Positions 49,637 to 61,105 of a DNA stretch of 64,000 nt are shown here, one piece after another. The position numbers were made by a program, and so were the translations under genes. Every line of letters starts with the position of its first letter. Position 1 is the first letter of the stretch. The notes beneath the pieces are model-generated. The model did not search any database, was not told the DNA's origin, and saw only the letters and a list, made by a program, of their open reading frames with translations. Origin of the DNA: Isoetes taiwanensis (Eukaryota > Streptophyta > Lycopodiopsida > Isoetales > Isoetaceae); assembly GCA_021234155.1 (NCBI GenBank), contig JAJEKV010000058.1:9112992-9176991 (forward strand). Reading direction: 5' to 3'.

Positions 49637-50379
49637 GGTGGTTTCCTTGATGCAAGAAGGCAGATAGGAAACAAAATAAAACTTTTAAAGGCATTCTGGC
49701 AATCTCTCTAACCTTCCATTCGCTATCCTCTAGGATGGAAGGAGCTCCTTCCATGGCAGGGGCCCCGCTGCTTACTCCATTTGATTTCACGAAAGTATTA
49801 GTCCTCCGAAAATTTGCAAAGTACAACAGCTATTGAAAGCCAAATGCGAACCGGAAAACGATTTTTTCCCTTCCGGCAGTTTGTGCAATGTGTCTAAATA
49901 TGTACCAACCATGTACCAGTTGAATGGGTGCAAAGTTGAATGGAAATTGAAATGGAAAGCTTGAGGTTGAGAATGGAGAAAACGAAACTAACTTGAAAAT
50001 TGAAATGAAATCTACTACATTGGTACGTTTATCTCGAACAAGTGGCCGAAATCAGAAAGGGTATTTTTATAACTTAAGATTTTGCATGGCTATTGTTCGT
50101 ATTCGTATGCAAATACTGTAGAAGACTATGCTGGCACCCTGGCTTCCAAATAAGGAAATCTAGGGCTCAAATTTGCGCCTGCGTTGGTCGGAACTGGCTG
50201 TCTTCATGTGGTCAGCAGATGGCCAGGGCGCAGATGGCGAAGGCGGCGCTGGATATGTGTCGTTGCTCTGCAATAAGTAGAGATCGCCTTGGGTCTTCGC
50301 AAGTACAGCTCCAGGTTTTTGTCAGCCGACCTCAGCTACAGGTAAGCCGTCTTTGTTGCTTGTTTTTTTCTGTGATGTC
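49637..50379. other. Upstream flank of the P450 gene
   Basis: This is presumably the P450 promoter region on the minus strand, then unassigned sequence. No core promoter element was assigned with confidence. Confidence 0.35.
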
Positions 50380-50810
50380 TTTGAAGAGAGCACGAGGAAT
50401 GGGAAGTGTGTTGCCCGTCCTTCTCTGAGCTCGTTGAAAATTGGGTCTTCTTCTGGAGAGCCTCACATTGGAGGGCGTTCTGCTGGTCCTTCTCTTGGTC
50501 AGGATTGGAGGCCATAGATGTGAGCGTGACCTTGGGTCTTTCTGGGCAAGATGTGCCCACAAGTTTTTATGATGCCCTTGTTGGTTTTTGCAACCGAAGA
50601 TGTTTGACTGGAGCCGTGGCCATGGAGCATGGTGCAAGTGTGGATCACTTGCACTGCCAGGCTATTTTCAGAGCCTGGTTCAAGAGCCCCAGGGCGATGA
50701 ACGATGCTATAAAGAAGGATTTTAATTGGGCTTCAAAGCCAGCAGGCGTGATTCTGGTATGCAAGGCCCTCAAGAACAGTCGCCTTTTCTCTCTCCATTT
50801 TGACTTCTAG
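50380..50810 (+). pseudogene. Possible HUH-endonuclease (Replitron-like) transposase remnant
   Basis: The segment encodes VSVTLGLSGQDVPTSFYDAL, then AVAMEHGASVDHLHCQAIFR, then NDAIKKDFNWASKPAGVILV and CKALKN. VDHLHCQ (50639-50659) has the His-hydrophobic-His (HUH) pattern of Rep-type nucleases. The layout (LGLSG start, E-x-G before HLH-x-Q, later K-x-L) resembles multicopy HUH transposon proteins known from algae and land plants, as I recall them. The likely start is ATG 50380 (MSLKRARGM), with a frameshift before 50500. The frame ends soon after KALKNSRLF, so the expected downstream Tyr nucleophile region is missing. The assignment is from memory of the family pattern and needs a profile search. 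Confidence 0.4.
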
Positions 50811-51063
50811 AAAGAGAGTTTAACCCTAGACCATGGATGTGGCTAAATCAAGTGAAATTTTTTGCTTTCACAAGATGGTGATGGCATGGTGGGTGTGTGA
50901 GGTGTGAATAATATATGAAAGAGAAGTTTTGACTAGAAAAAAATTCCTAAGAATTTGCGATAGGAAATGAAGACTAGGCATGGAATTTGAAGTAATGTAG
51001 GAACTTTTTGCATGGAAAAGGGGATGAAGGTTTAATATGGATCATATGAAATAGTCATGCCAC

Positions 51064-51520
51064 ACTACAAGCTTTTTTCTTAACATTCTACTTTCTCTAG
51101 TTGCACTTACAACTTTGCTTATAGGCATGAAGATCTACTCATTCTCATCGCCATTTCACAAAAAGCAAGTGTTAAAAAGATCGTTTCACACATTGTCCAT
51201 TTTGCACCATTCGCACATGCATGTGTTTTTGTTTCGTAAAAACCACTTACATTACATTCTGCCTCCTAATCTAATCGTGTGTTGACATGTGGCAGAATTT
51301 TTTTAAGGAATAGTAGATTTTGATTCATTTTTTCTAGACATTAACCCAATATTTTAAACATTTACTCAACATTCTGCCACAGAATGTAATGTAAGTGATT
51401 TACAAAAAGTTGGACTATGGGAAATATGACATGGAATATTCCAGCATCCAAGAGTTGCAAAACAGATACAACAAAAGATACAACAAAGAGGCATGCAGTA
51501 AAGGCTAAAGTTAATCAAAT
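51064..51520 (+). repeat. About 450-bp dispersed repeat, copy 2 (right of P450)
   Basis: Direct copy of 46674-47120, roughly 85-90% identical by eye, with copy-specific insertions such as ATCGTTTCACACATTGTCC. The pair brackets the P450 gene and the HUH-like fragment. Confidence 0.8.
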
Positions 51521-51534
51521 ACAAGAAATTTCTC

Positions 51535-51554
51535 GCGGCGGCCAACGCCGCCGC
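51535..51554. repeat. GC hairpin, sister of 37804-37825
   Basis: GCGGCGGC and GCCGCCGC arms surround a CAAC loop. It is flanked by GAAATTTCT and AAACATTTCTT, which resemble the flanks of the palindrome at 37804. Confidence 0.8.
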
Positions 51555-51840
51555 AAACATTTCTTTTGTTCAACTTGTTTTTTAGTTTGAACTATGATTA
51601 TGCGAGCTAACATGTGGAAGTCCTAGTGTCAAAGATGCCTAGTTTGAGAGATTGTTCTGTTGTAGCCTTGGTTTGGATCTTTGAATTCTATTTGAGCCAT
51701 GCATTCTATGCAAAAATGGTAGACTATGGATTTATTGTTTCGCTAGCTAGCCTAGGGGTGGGTTACTAAGCTCCTCCAGGACGAGGGAGAAGCCATGTAC
51801 ATGATAGCAAGAAGAGAATCGAAGCATTGAGATACCATGG
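51555..51840. other. Short unassigned stretch before the gypsy LTR
   Basis: No gene seen. The five bases before the LTR (CATGG, 51836-51840) are the left half of the target-site duplication, if one exists. The right half is outside the window. Confidence 0.4.
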
Positions 51841-54114
51841 TGTTGACCCTAAACCTGGCTTAAAGGTCAACCACAAGGAACCAATTCGAGTTTTCACTCA
51901 AATTGGGGTTAGAACCTCCAGATCACTTAAGGTGACCAGTCTATGCAAGATAAATTTAAAGACAAGTGCAAAAATTTGAAGTTTTATATATTTCCCATTT
52001 CCAAAAACTAGCACCTTTGCCAAAACAGATGTGGTGAGGAGGTGTAAATTGATTTTCTGAGTCAAGCACTATAGACTTGGTCAAAAAAATTGTAGGTATC
52101 CAACAGTAAAGCCTCTGAATAAATAAAGTCAGAGACTTTATTTATGAGTTATTCGAGCTCAAAGTGTGGTCAAAATTTGGTCAATAGAGGTCAAATATGG
52201 GAAACAGTGATCAGAAAATGAGATTTGGAGTTGCCAAGCATTTTTTTGAGAATTTCCAAAGCAAATATATTTCAATGGTGATAAGGAAGAGAGACAAGTG
52301 GTCAAATTCCCATTTGGAGGTGTGAAAGTATTCTTTGTGGCTGGATTTGGCAAAATACAGTAAAAAACTGTTCAGAACAGAGAGCAATTTTTTTGAATTT
52401 GAGCTAGACGTGGTATTTTTGGATGATTTCAACTCCTTTGGCTTACACAAGTCCTAAGAATAGCTGGCAAGTGGGCCAAAAGAACTGAAAAGCACACGAG
52501 AATTTTCTGTAGAATATTTTGTGGCAAAAATTGTTAAGAGAAATATCAGAGATGGATTTGACAACTTGGCAATCAATTTAAATTGATATGAAGGTAAATA
52601 TATCATGATAACAATAGATAAGGATGCTTCATAGCAATCATCACAAGTCATAAAATAATTTTTGAAAGTAATGTCAACTAGATCTTGTAAATCCAGTTGA
52701 GGAGAGATCAAGAACTTCAAGGATCGTTCAGATCTTGCTCAACAATGATCAATGTAGGATCTGAATACTTCTGGGCCTTCAAAAAATGTCGAGGTTGTGT
52801 TTCCCCTGTATATAGTTTCGAATCTCGGTTTCAGTGATTTTAGGTAGTAAATTTAGGCTTATTCTATTGCTTAAGTTCCGGAATCGAAGAATAGGGTGGT
52901 CTCAGAGAGAATGGAGCGCGGGAAGACATGATTCGAGCCGGATTTCTAGTTCTAGGGTTCTTCAGCTGTATTTTCGCATAATTCGCGCGATAGGGTTTCG
53001 TATTTTTATAGAAATATACCCTGTATATGCTATATTCGGCCATTTTTAAAAGCTTGGCCAATGATTCGAAGACTTTTACCCATAAAATACTTGAAGAAGA
53101 TTATAGCCCAATGACCATAGGGATGATTGCTCACACGTGCAAGAGGATAGGGAATCTTTGAAGCATTTTTTGACAAGGTTGGGAATATACCACTGAAGAT
53201 ATGATGGAATAAGAGTGAAGGTAAAAGAAACTATGAGGGACCATTGGGGGGGCAAGGAAAAAATAAGGAAAAAGAAATGATATTTTTTGAGGCAAAGGCT
53301 TAAGTTGGTTTTGAGATAGGCAAGGTGATGGACATTGAAGAAATCAATAGGGAATTTGAGGAAGATGGCAATTATAGCAAAGCAATAATGACAAGGGAAT
53401 GAACAATGGATATGAAAACAATGTTGAGCCAAAAAGGGCTAAAATGGGAGTAGTGGGGTGGAGTAAAGGGAAAGATTAGAAACTATACACCATGGGGTCT
53501 TCCAAACTCTAAACTTCCAATCTTCAAAATATGTCTTCCAAACTTCATAACCCAGATTCTTCTAGAGCATACCCTTTAACTAAGCCAAAAAAATACCTCT
53601 TATGAACTTTAACCTTAAGCTCTTGTTGACTTGAAGAATGAACATCCTTTGACCTCCATATCAATGTTGAGTGCCAAGGGTCTTCCAAACTTTGACCTAG
53701 TATTTCAAGATAGGTTGACCTAGTTTGAATGCATAGATCACAATTAGCATGTTGCCCTTTGGGGGCAACATCTCGCCAAAACAAGAAAAAGGCTGGTCCC
53801 CTCAGCCATATGATGTCAAAAATAAATAACTAGAGGGGTCTTCAACTTTGTACCAAGATGTCTAAGTGGGAATCATGATAAAATAAGAGAGTGAAGTGCA
53901 AATGTTGATGAAATGTGTATGAATGTGGTGATGAAATGATGTGAATGGAATATAATGAGTGAGAAAAAGCAGAAGTGAGTGTGAATATGATAGGATGATG
54001 GTGCAATGGAGATGAGTGATAGTGCAAATGTTTGAGATCTCGCCAAAACAAGAAAATGCATGTCTTCTACTTGATCTTCAAAAAGTCGCAACTCTGCTAT
54101 GGTGATAGAGATGA
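51841..54114 (-). mobile_element. 3' LTR of the Tat-like gypsy element (minimum extent)
   Basis: The sequence from TGTTGACCCTAAACC onward repeats at 61756 with only about 1% substitutions by eye plus a few indels, notably a ~35-bp segment near 53240 present only here. The repeat can be followed to 54114, where the window ends in the other copy. The true inner end lies between 54114 and about 54580, but no clear polypurine tract was found. A ~170-bp tandem duplication starting GCAACTCT lies at about 54087-54400. Confidence 0.9.
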
Positions 54115-54583
54115 ATTGCAGAGTGCTTTTCTTCTCTTGGGAATGAAAGCAAGAATAAAAAGTCTAAATGGAAGGTAGGGCTACTTGTGACAGATGAAAA
54201 AGAATGGAGGAAGAGTGCATCTGTCATGGAAACACACAAACCAATTAGTCTCAGATCCTTGCAACTCTACTATGATGGTAAAGGTGACTTTGCAGAGTGC
54301 TTGTTAAGATATGAAAAAAAAAGAATAGGAGGCTGAATGGATGGTAGGAATATTCTAAGACATATGAGAAAATGGAAGAAGGATGCTCCTGCATATGACA
54401 CTTGGTAATCATTAGTATTAATCCTGTTCTTGAGATCATGTGTACTCTTATCTGGTCAGATCAACCTAGAACATGAAACCAATCCTATTAGAGTAATGTG
54501 CTCAAAATCAAGCTGACCTAACTATTGGAATAATGTGCTCAAAAGTCAAACTGATTTAACTACTTTAAACCTACTATAAATGT

Positions 54584-55335
54584 CTAAGCTTTTAATGTAA
54601 AAAGAGGGACAAGCAAGCATGCTGGTCCCAATACCTTTTCAAAAAGTGTAATGTTGATAGGATTTGGAAGTGGCATACCCAAAGCAACCTCTTGTAACCA
54701 ATAAGAATTAGTACCTGCAGGCTCCAACACTACAAAGGGTCCTTCCCAAATATTGTCAAATTTGCTAGCTGAGTCTTCCTTTGACTTGTTCCATTTGAGA
54801 ACAAGCTCTCCTTTCTTAAAGGTGCCTTGTATTTTGTGTGCAGCCTTGAATGCAGCCAGATCTTTGGACTTTTTCAGCAAATTAGTGTTCTCAGCTTCCA
54901 TTCTGGACTCATCTAAATATAACAGGGCGTCCAATCTTTCCTGTAAGGCATGTTCAAAAGGTAAGCACAATTTATGAGCTAATCTCAAGGAAGGTAACTC
55001 AAGTTCTACTGGTAGAACTGCTTCTATGCCATAGACCAAATTGAAAGGTGTATGATTTGTAGCTGTTTTGATAGTGACTCTATAAGCCCAAAGTGCATCC
55101 ACTATTTTGATATGCCAATCCTTTTTGTTAATCTCCACTGTTTTCTGCAAGATATTTTTCAACACTTTGTTAGTAGCTTCAGCTTGTCCATTACCCTGAG
55201 GATAATATGAAGAACTTTTGGTGTGCTTGACCTTCAAAATGCTCAACAGATTAGCAATGACTTCATTAACAAGGGGGTACCTCTATCAGAATGTATCTGG
55301 AAAGGAATACCAAATCTGGAGCAAACAAGAGCTTT
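54584..55335 (-). pseudogene. Tat-like gypsy integrase, C-terminal half
   Basis: Continues the integrase core: KALVCSRFGIPFQIHSDRGT (55262-55330), then a frameshift, then SSSYYPQGNGQAEATNKVLK with the catalytic Glu context, and DALWAYR and PVELELPSLRLA, as in Tat and Athila integrases. The domain ends FTLKA at 54584. The N-terminal half lies beyond the inserted LTR, at 57850 and up. About 20-25 residues between the halves (the expected DYFTKW-type block) are missing, so this is a replacement and not a clean insertion. Confidence 0.88.
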
Positions 55336-55347
55336 GCTCTGATACCA
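55336..55347 (-). other. tRNA-Met primer-binding site at the junction
   Basis: Minus-strand TGGTATCAGAGC lies 2 nt outside the LTR at 55350 and runs directly into Tat integrase sequence. Such a site normally follows a 5' LTR. Confidence 0.75.
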
Positions 55348-55349
55348 AC

Positions 55350-57766
55350 TGTGACGGGCCTGGCCAGTTAACCTCTCGGTAACTGGAGATCCCATCGATC
55401 TCTACCGTTGGATCTACTTAGCTCTTAGACTCAAGAAATTAATACATGCATACTTAGGTAAAGAATTTAATCTTTATTCGTGCTCTAAGGTCCCAAAAAA
55501 AAAAATATTATACTTGCCATTGCTCGGCAAAATCCCACACAACAACCAAGTTTACAAATAATTATAGTTTATAACCGATCCATAATAATAATAGTTATGT
55601 TAATCAAATGTATTATCTAGCAATTCACACACTCCTACTCTCGCCTTTCTGCAGCTTGGCTACTCTCCGGAGCATCTCGCACTTCTGCTTACACCATTTA
55701 ATCACGGGGTTAGTCACACGGACTAAGTGGGGATCGGGGATTTAGAATATATCAAGCATCAATTACCACAAGCATCAACATAAACAATAACTTAGCCTTA
55801 CCGTAACCTCGCCCCTGCAATCCAAGTTACTAGTCCAATCAACATAAACACAATGCATAATTATGCTAAGCACAACCATCGCAACTTGATTCTAGCATTA
55901 AATAACACATATACATTAGCCAAGCAACCATAGCATCAACATTGCAACCAATATTCCTCTGGGTCTGAGCAAGGTCAACTCGGCTGATCAGGCCAGTGAC
56001 ATAGAGGCGGGGTAACCACGTGTGTACACACCCTTCCACGCTGCGTCCAGCATTGGAGGACCACTTACTGTGCATGACGTTGTACCTTACGGTACCAACG
56101 CCCGATGTTCAAAATATTACCATTTGCATAGCACTGTGCAAAACCGTGAGTCTAGACCATCGCACCTAGACTCCGGCCCCAGAGGTCTATATCAAAGAAT
56201 TTCATCAATGACAATTACATACATTTCACCATCATGCCCTATGCCGTAACAAACCCAACATCAAATAAATTCCATAATTAACACTTCACGCAATGCAGAG
56301 AATCCAATTATGAGCTCATATAAACATTACCATGACTATAAATGCAACATGCCCCTATAAGTACTAGACTTAAAGTCGGATACAAGCAACCATAGTTAAT
56401 TTCAGTAATATTTCCCTAAGTTAAATCAATTATCATCTATGGCTGGATGACGTTTTCTTCCGCGACCCAACATATGATAACTTCTGCAATTTATACCTTC
56501 CTAATTCATAACGTCTAGCCTCGCTTATCCTTAAAATCTCGAGCATCTCTTTGCTTCCTCTAACCTTTATATTTTAGTTAACTTTAACCTTAGCTTTTTA
56601 ACCTTTAACTTTCATCTATTGCTACTTTACTAACAATTAATCAATTGTTAACATCTTTACTTTTTATTTTAACCTAACCTAACGTGACAGGAACGAATTT
56701 GGCCTACGGCTGCCGGATATGGCCTCCAGGCCATCGAATGCATGCCAAATCTTCTTGAATCCAACCGATTCTAGCTTTTCCTAAGATTTCCATGCTAAAT
56801 CACATCATTTGTGGCCGATTGTAACTGATTTTTCTTCTTGATAGAAATCAGACCAGCAGATGCCGGATCTGGCATCCAGGCCATTGATTCGGCTTGGAAA
56901 GCCCATAAAGTTTCCTGATTTCACTGCCACAGAGCATTTTAAGCCATTTCGGCCAGCTTGTGGCCCTATTCCGGCCATTCCGGATCAGTTTCTTGGCATG
57001 CAGACGGAATTAAAAGGCAAACTTTTGTTGCCGAATCTCATTCTTATTATTCTGAATCAATTTCTTAGATCAAATCAGCCATTCCAGGCTCCAAATCGGC
57101 CCATTCAGGGTTATTCCTTAACTTTTTCTTCAAGCATTCAAACACCAACAAAAATCTCATACTTTTCTGAATACTGCCATCTCCTTGGCAGTTCTTCACT
57201 CTTTTAAAATTATTCTGCTCAACTCTCATTGCCTATGATATTTCCGCTCATTTCTATATTGATTGAATCTAATAATTCATATCCAAATCCAAGAACTTCC
57301 CTAATTCAAAGACATAGAATAGAATGGCTTCAAATAAGAGTTCATGTTCATGCAGTCTTACTATCCCAGCTCAAGATAAGACATGAAAAAATAAGACATG
57401 AATAAATTCCAAACTTATGTAACAAGAACAACCATCACTCTACTCAAATCACAACTTAATCAAGCACCAAAACCCCAGGTGTAAGTCTTGATCCCCACCT
57501 GGAATCCCGCTTGTTGCTTTTTCTGCGCTCCAACACGCTCCCAGAGCTCTGCGCGCAATTCGCTCCTTCAGCAATCCCTCTGCAATCAATCTTTTTCCCA
57601 ATGCTTTCCTCTATACTTATATTTATTTTTAACCGCAGTATTTCGTCCGTATAATCTCTACATATACGACGTATTTCTCTGCATGCGTGATATTTTGATT
57701 AATATTCCTTTGCATCTTTTAAATAAAATAATCCACAATTTACCTCAAAATCCTAGGTCCGTTACA
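55350..57766 (-). mobile_element. Chromovirus-type gypsy LTR inside the Tat integrase
   Basis: A 2.4-kb segment with TGTGACGG...CCGTTACA ends, matching in layout the LTR start at 1443. On its upstream side (minus strand) are a polypurine tract, GGAGGAGAGAC (57767-57777), and a short coding tail, ATWEDANWILREFPEMCP (57797-57853), typical of the end of a chromovirus chromodomain. On its downstream side is a tRNA-Met primer site. A lone LTR should carry neither internal flank, let alone both. No internal genes remain and no target-site duplication is visible. Confidence 0.75.
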
Positions 57767-57849
57767 GTCTCTCCTCCAAAAATTCAACCCATGTCCTCAT
57801 GGGCACATCTCGGGAAACTCACGAAGAATCCAATTGGCATCTTCCCATG

Positions 57850-60631
57850 TGGCCACAATAATATGCTGATGTTGACCTGTAGAAGAAGGATTAATGGGAC
57901 CAATATAATCTAGTCCCCAAATTTGAAAGGGTCCTGGAGATATGATAGGATTCAAGGCAGCTGGCAATAAAATTCTTTTACTAAAAATTTGACATTGATG
58001 GCAAGTTTTTATGACCTCATAACAATCTCTAAAAACAGTAGGCCAATAATATCCAGACCTGAGAATCTTTTTTGCATTGGTATCTCCAGCAAAATATCCT
58101 CCACAGATACCTTTATGCATCTCCCTAATGATCAAGGCAGATTCTTCTTCACTTACACACCTCAGCAAGATTCCATCCCTGTTAACTTTGCACAAGACAT
58201 TGTCTATCAGCTTGAATTGTCTGCACTTGTCCTTGAGTCTTCTTTTCTGACTTGGAGTGAGGCTTGGAGAGATGATCCCATGTTGTAAAAAATCTCTAAT
58301 AGGTTGTTGCCATCCTCCTTTGGCTTGACCTCCTTGAGTTACTTCTAAGTGTGCTACTGCAAGTGAGGTGTCAGTAGTATTCAATTCATCTTCATGATCA
58401 AAAAATATATAAGGCAAGTAGAGGCTAGGATTTCGTGTCAAATGCAACTCTTTTACAGAAATATCATAACTTTGCAACTTACAAGCCCACCTCTGGATTT
58501 TTGGTTTATTAGTTGCTTTACCAAATAGCAGGCCCATTGGGTTTTGCTTCATATGAAGAACTTGGCTCTTCAGAAGCAAATGTCCTTGTCTATTAATAAG
58601 AAACATGAGGGCAGCAGCATTTTTTTCTATTCTGGTGTATCTTTCTTCAAGAGCAGACCATTGTTTGCTTGCAAAAACTATAATATGCTTGTCCTGCAGA
58701 ATGGCTAAACCTATGGCTTTTTTAGTAACAGTAATATAAACTTCAAATGGCATGCTCAGATCTGGTTTTTTCAAAAGAGTAGCTTCACATATAGATGAAA
58801 TGAGAAAGTCAAAAGCCTCTTGGCATTCTGAAGTCCATGTAATAGGTATGTGCTTACTTTCAGATTTACAAAATTTACCTACTCTGGTCAGCTTAGAAAT
58901 GAGACTTAAGATATGAGCAAAATTTGGGATATACATTCTAAGAAAACTCGTCATACCAATAAAACTCTTAACCTGCTTCAGATTCTTGGGAGGTGCTAGC
59001 TTTTTGAGAGCTTCAATCTTATCCTGAGCAACTTGAATGCCCTGGCTGGATACTTCATATCCTAAGAGCTGCCCTTTAGATGCAAAAAAGATACATTTTT
59101 TTGGATTTAGATTAACTCCTGAAGTCCTGCATAAAGAGCAAATTTTTGCAAGTAATTCCACATGGTTAGTAGAATGAGAACCCAAACAAAGATCATCTAA
59201 GTACACCCTAAACTCTTCAGCAGACATGGTTTTGAAAATAACATCCATTGCTCTTTGAACAGTGGCCGGGGCATTCATCAGGCCAAATGGCATTCTCTTC
59301 ATAGCATATGTACCCCAAGGAGTGATAAATGAAGTCTTTGGCTGATCCTCCTCTTTGATGCTGATCTGATTAAACCCTGAAAAACTATCCAAAAATGAGT
59401 ACATGTCTTTTCCTGCAACAGCATATAGAATTTCCTCTAAAAAAGGTAAAGGATAACAATCTTTTATGGTGGCTTTATTCAAGTCTCGATAATCTATACA
59501 AATTCTCAAAGCACCATTCTTTTTCTCCACTGGAACAATGCATGACACCCATTCAAGATTAATAATTTCCACAATAACACCTGCATCCAACATTTTATGC
59601 AACTCTTCCTTGATTAGATCTAAAAGTGAAGCATTGATCCTCCTTAACTTCTGGAAAACAGGTTTACACCCTTCTTTAATTTTAATTTCAAATTGACATA
59701 CCTCTTCCTTGATACCAATGAGCTCAGAATAATCCCAAGCAAACACATCACTTCTTTCTTCAAAGAATTTGTTAATTTCTTCCTTGTTTTGTGTGTCAAA
59801 GAGATCTCCCACAAACAGAGTTCTTTGCTGGCCATTTTTATTGATTATAACCTCATTGGTTGCTTCTTCCTGTGATGCATTTATAACTAATATAGAACAG
59901 AATTCCTTAGCCTCGTCCTCATCAAGATCTTCCTCTGGGATAGCTCCTTCAGATAAATAAGTCATTAAAGTGTCTCTGCACAAAGCATCAGCTTCCCAAT
60001 TCTGCTCCCTTGGAATATGAGTAATTTCCCAAGAAGTAAAGTAAGCAAGCATTCCCATTACCTGATTTCTCAAGGATTCCATGTCAGCATTCTTGGCCTG
60101 ATACTCACCACTAACCTGTTTGCAAACTAACTGAGAATCTCCATAGATGTGTATGATTGAAATATCCATAGCCTTAGCTTCTTGAAGACCTGCAATCAAA
60201 GCCTTGTACTCTGCTACATTAGAAGTTATTTGGGGAAAAATCCTTCCTACCTTAGCCAAGAGTTTATTGGAGGTATCCTTCAGTATAGCTGCAGATGAGG
60301 CTACATTTAGTTTCTTTGAAATCCCTCCATCAAACCATAAACACCCTTCTTTTCCATTCTCAGAAGGTAGTGCACACTCTCTAATCAAAGGAATCAGATC
60401 AGTTTTCTTTGTGCTAGGGGTTGCTAAACTATAAGATCCTAGGGGCTCTTCTATAAGCATTTCTTTAATAAAATGTACCTCTTCCCTGAAGCCATAAGAA
60501 CCATCCTGGTTGTAAATTGTAGCTACTTGAGTGCCATTTAAAATGGTGCATCTCCCCTCGCACTGCATTGGCCTAGCATCAATCAGAGCCATCCACCTTC
60601 TCCCTAGCAAGAGATCATATATATCTCGCAT
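57850..60631 (-). pseudogene. Tat-like gypsy pol: RNase H, RT, RNase H, integrase N-half
   Basis: A single open frame of about 925 Tat codons. Residues 1-20 finish the protease (IYDLLLGRRWMALIDARP). Residues 97-222 form a complete RNase H with D101 (WFDGG), E141 (NVAEYKAL), D165 (YGDSQLV) and D214 (REQNWEADAL). Residues 330-560 are the reverse transcriptase (FLDSFSGFNQI, then VYLDD at 476-480). Residues 628-735 are the classical gypsy RNase H, but its three catalytic acids appear replaced (YITVTKKAIG, IEKNAAAL, VLHMKQNPM). Integrase follows with the zinc-binding module, where HKGICGGYFAG has Tyr for the second His, and CHQC is kept, then the catalytic Asp at WGLDYIGP. Past HIIVAT the frame enters a chromodomain tail of another element. 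Frameshifts near 60625 and 60690 separate it from the protease. Confidence 0.9.
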
Positions 60632-61105
60632 CTTCTCCTAAATCTTCAAAAGCAACAACAACAAAATTGGCGGCTACTACAACAATGCCTTCAAGATAAT
60701 GTGAACTTTGGTCACAATTCCAACTGGTGCTATTTTAGCATTAGAAAAGGATTTTAACAAAACAGATGATCTGTTATCTATCTCGAGCCCACATTTTTTC
60801 ATAACATGATAAGGCATGATATTTAGAGGTGAACCTCCATCCAGCAACACATTGGAAAAAGAATGACCTCCTAGAGTGGCTGAACACATAAATGCACCTG
60901 GGTCTTCTTCATTTTGAGCCAAAATAAGATTAGTGGCATTTGCAACACCTACACAAGCCACTGCCTCACTAAAAGTAGTTTGTTGTAATAACTTTTTCCT
61001 ATAACCAGGTGCAATTTTTAATAAGGTAAATAAGTCCACACTTACTTTGGAATTTTTCAGTAAAACATCCAACTCATCAAGATCTTGACCTTTCTTACCA
61101 TACTT
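60632..61105 (-). pseudogene. Tat-like gypsy protease region
   Basis: Encodes the retroviral-type aspartic protease that cleaves the polyprotein. ATLGGHSFSNVLLDGGSPLN has the active site as D-G-G in place of the usual D-T/S-G, as is common in Tat elements, followed by IMPYHVMKKCG. Coding continues in another frame (GIVVVAANFVVVAFEDLGED) before meeting the pol frame. It is in the same frame as gag, separated only by a TAA stop at 61106-61108. Confidence 0.8.

Noticed and set aside
53076-54091. Minus-strand open frames inside the gypsy LTR (repeated at 63049-63977)
   Set aside because: The same frames occur in both LTR copies, lack any family motif and fall within regulatory LTR sequence.
55350-57766. 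Ordinary solo LTR inserted into the Tat element
   Set aside because: A solo LTR would be flanked by a target-site duplication and not by a chromodomain tail with polypurine tract on one side and a primer site on the other.
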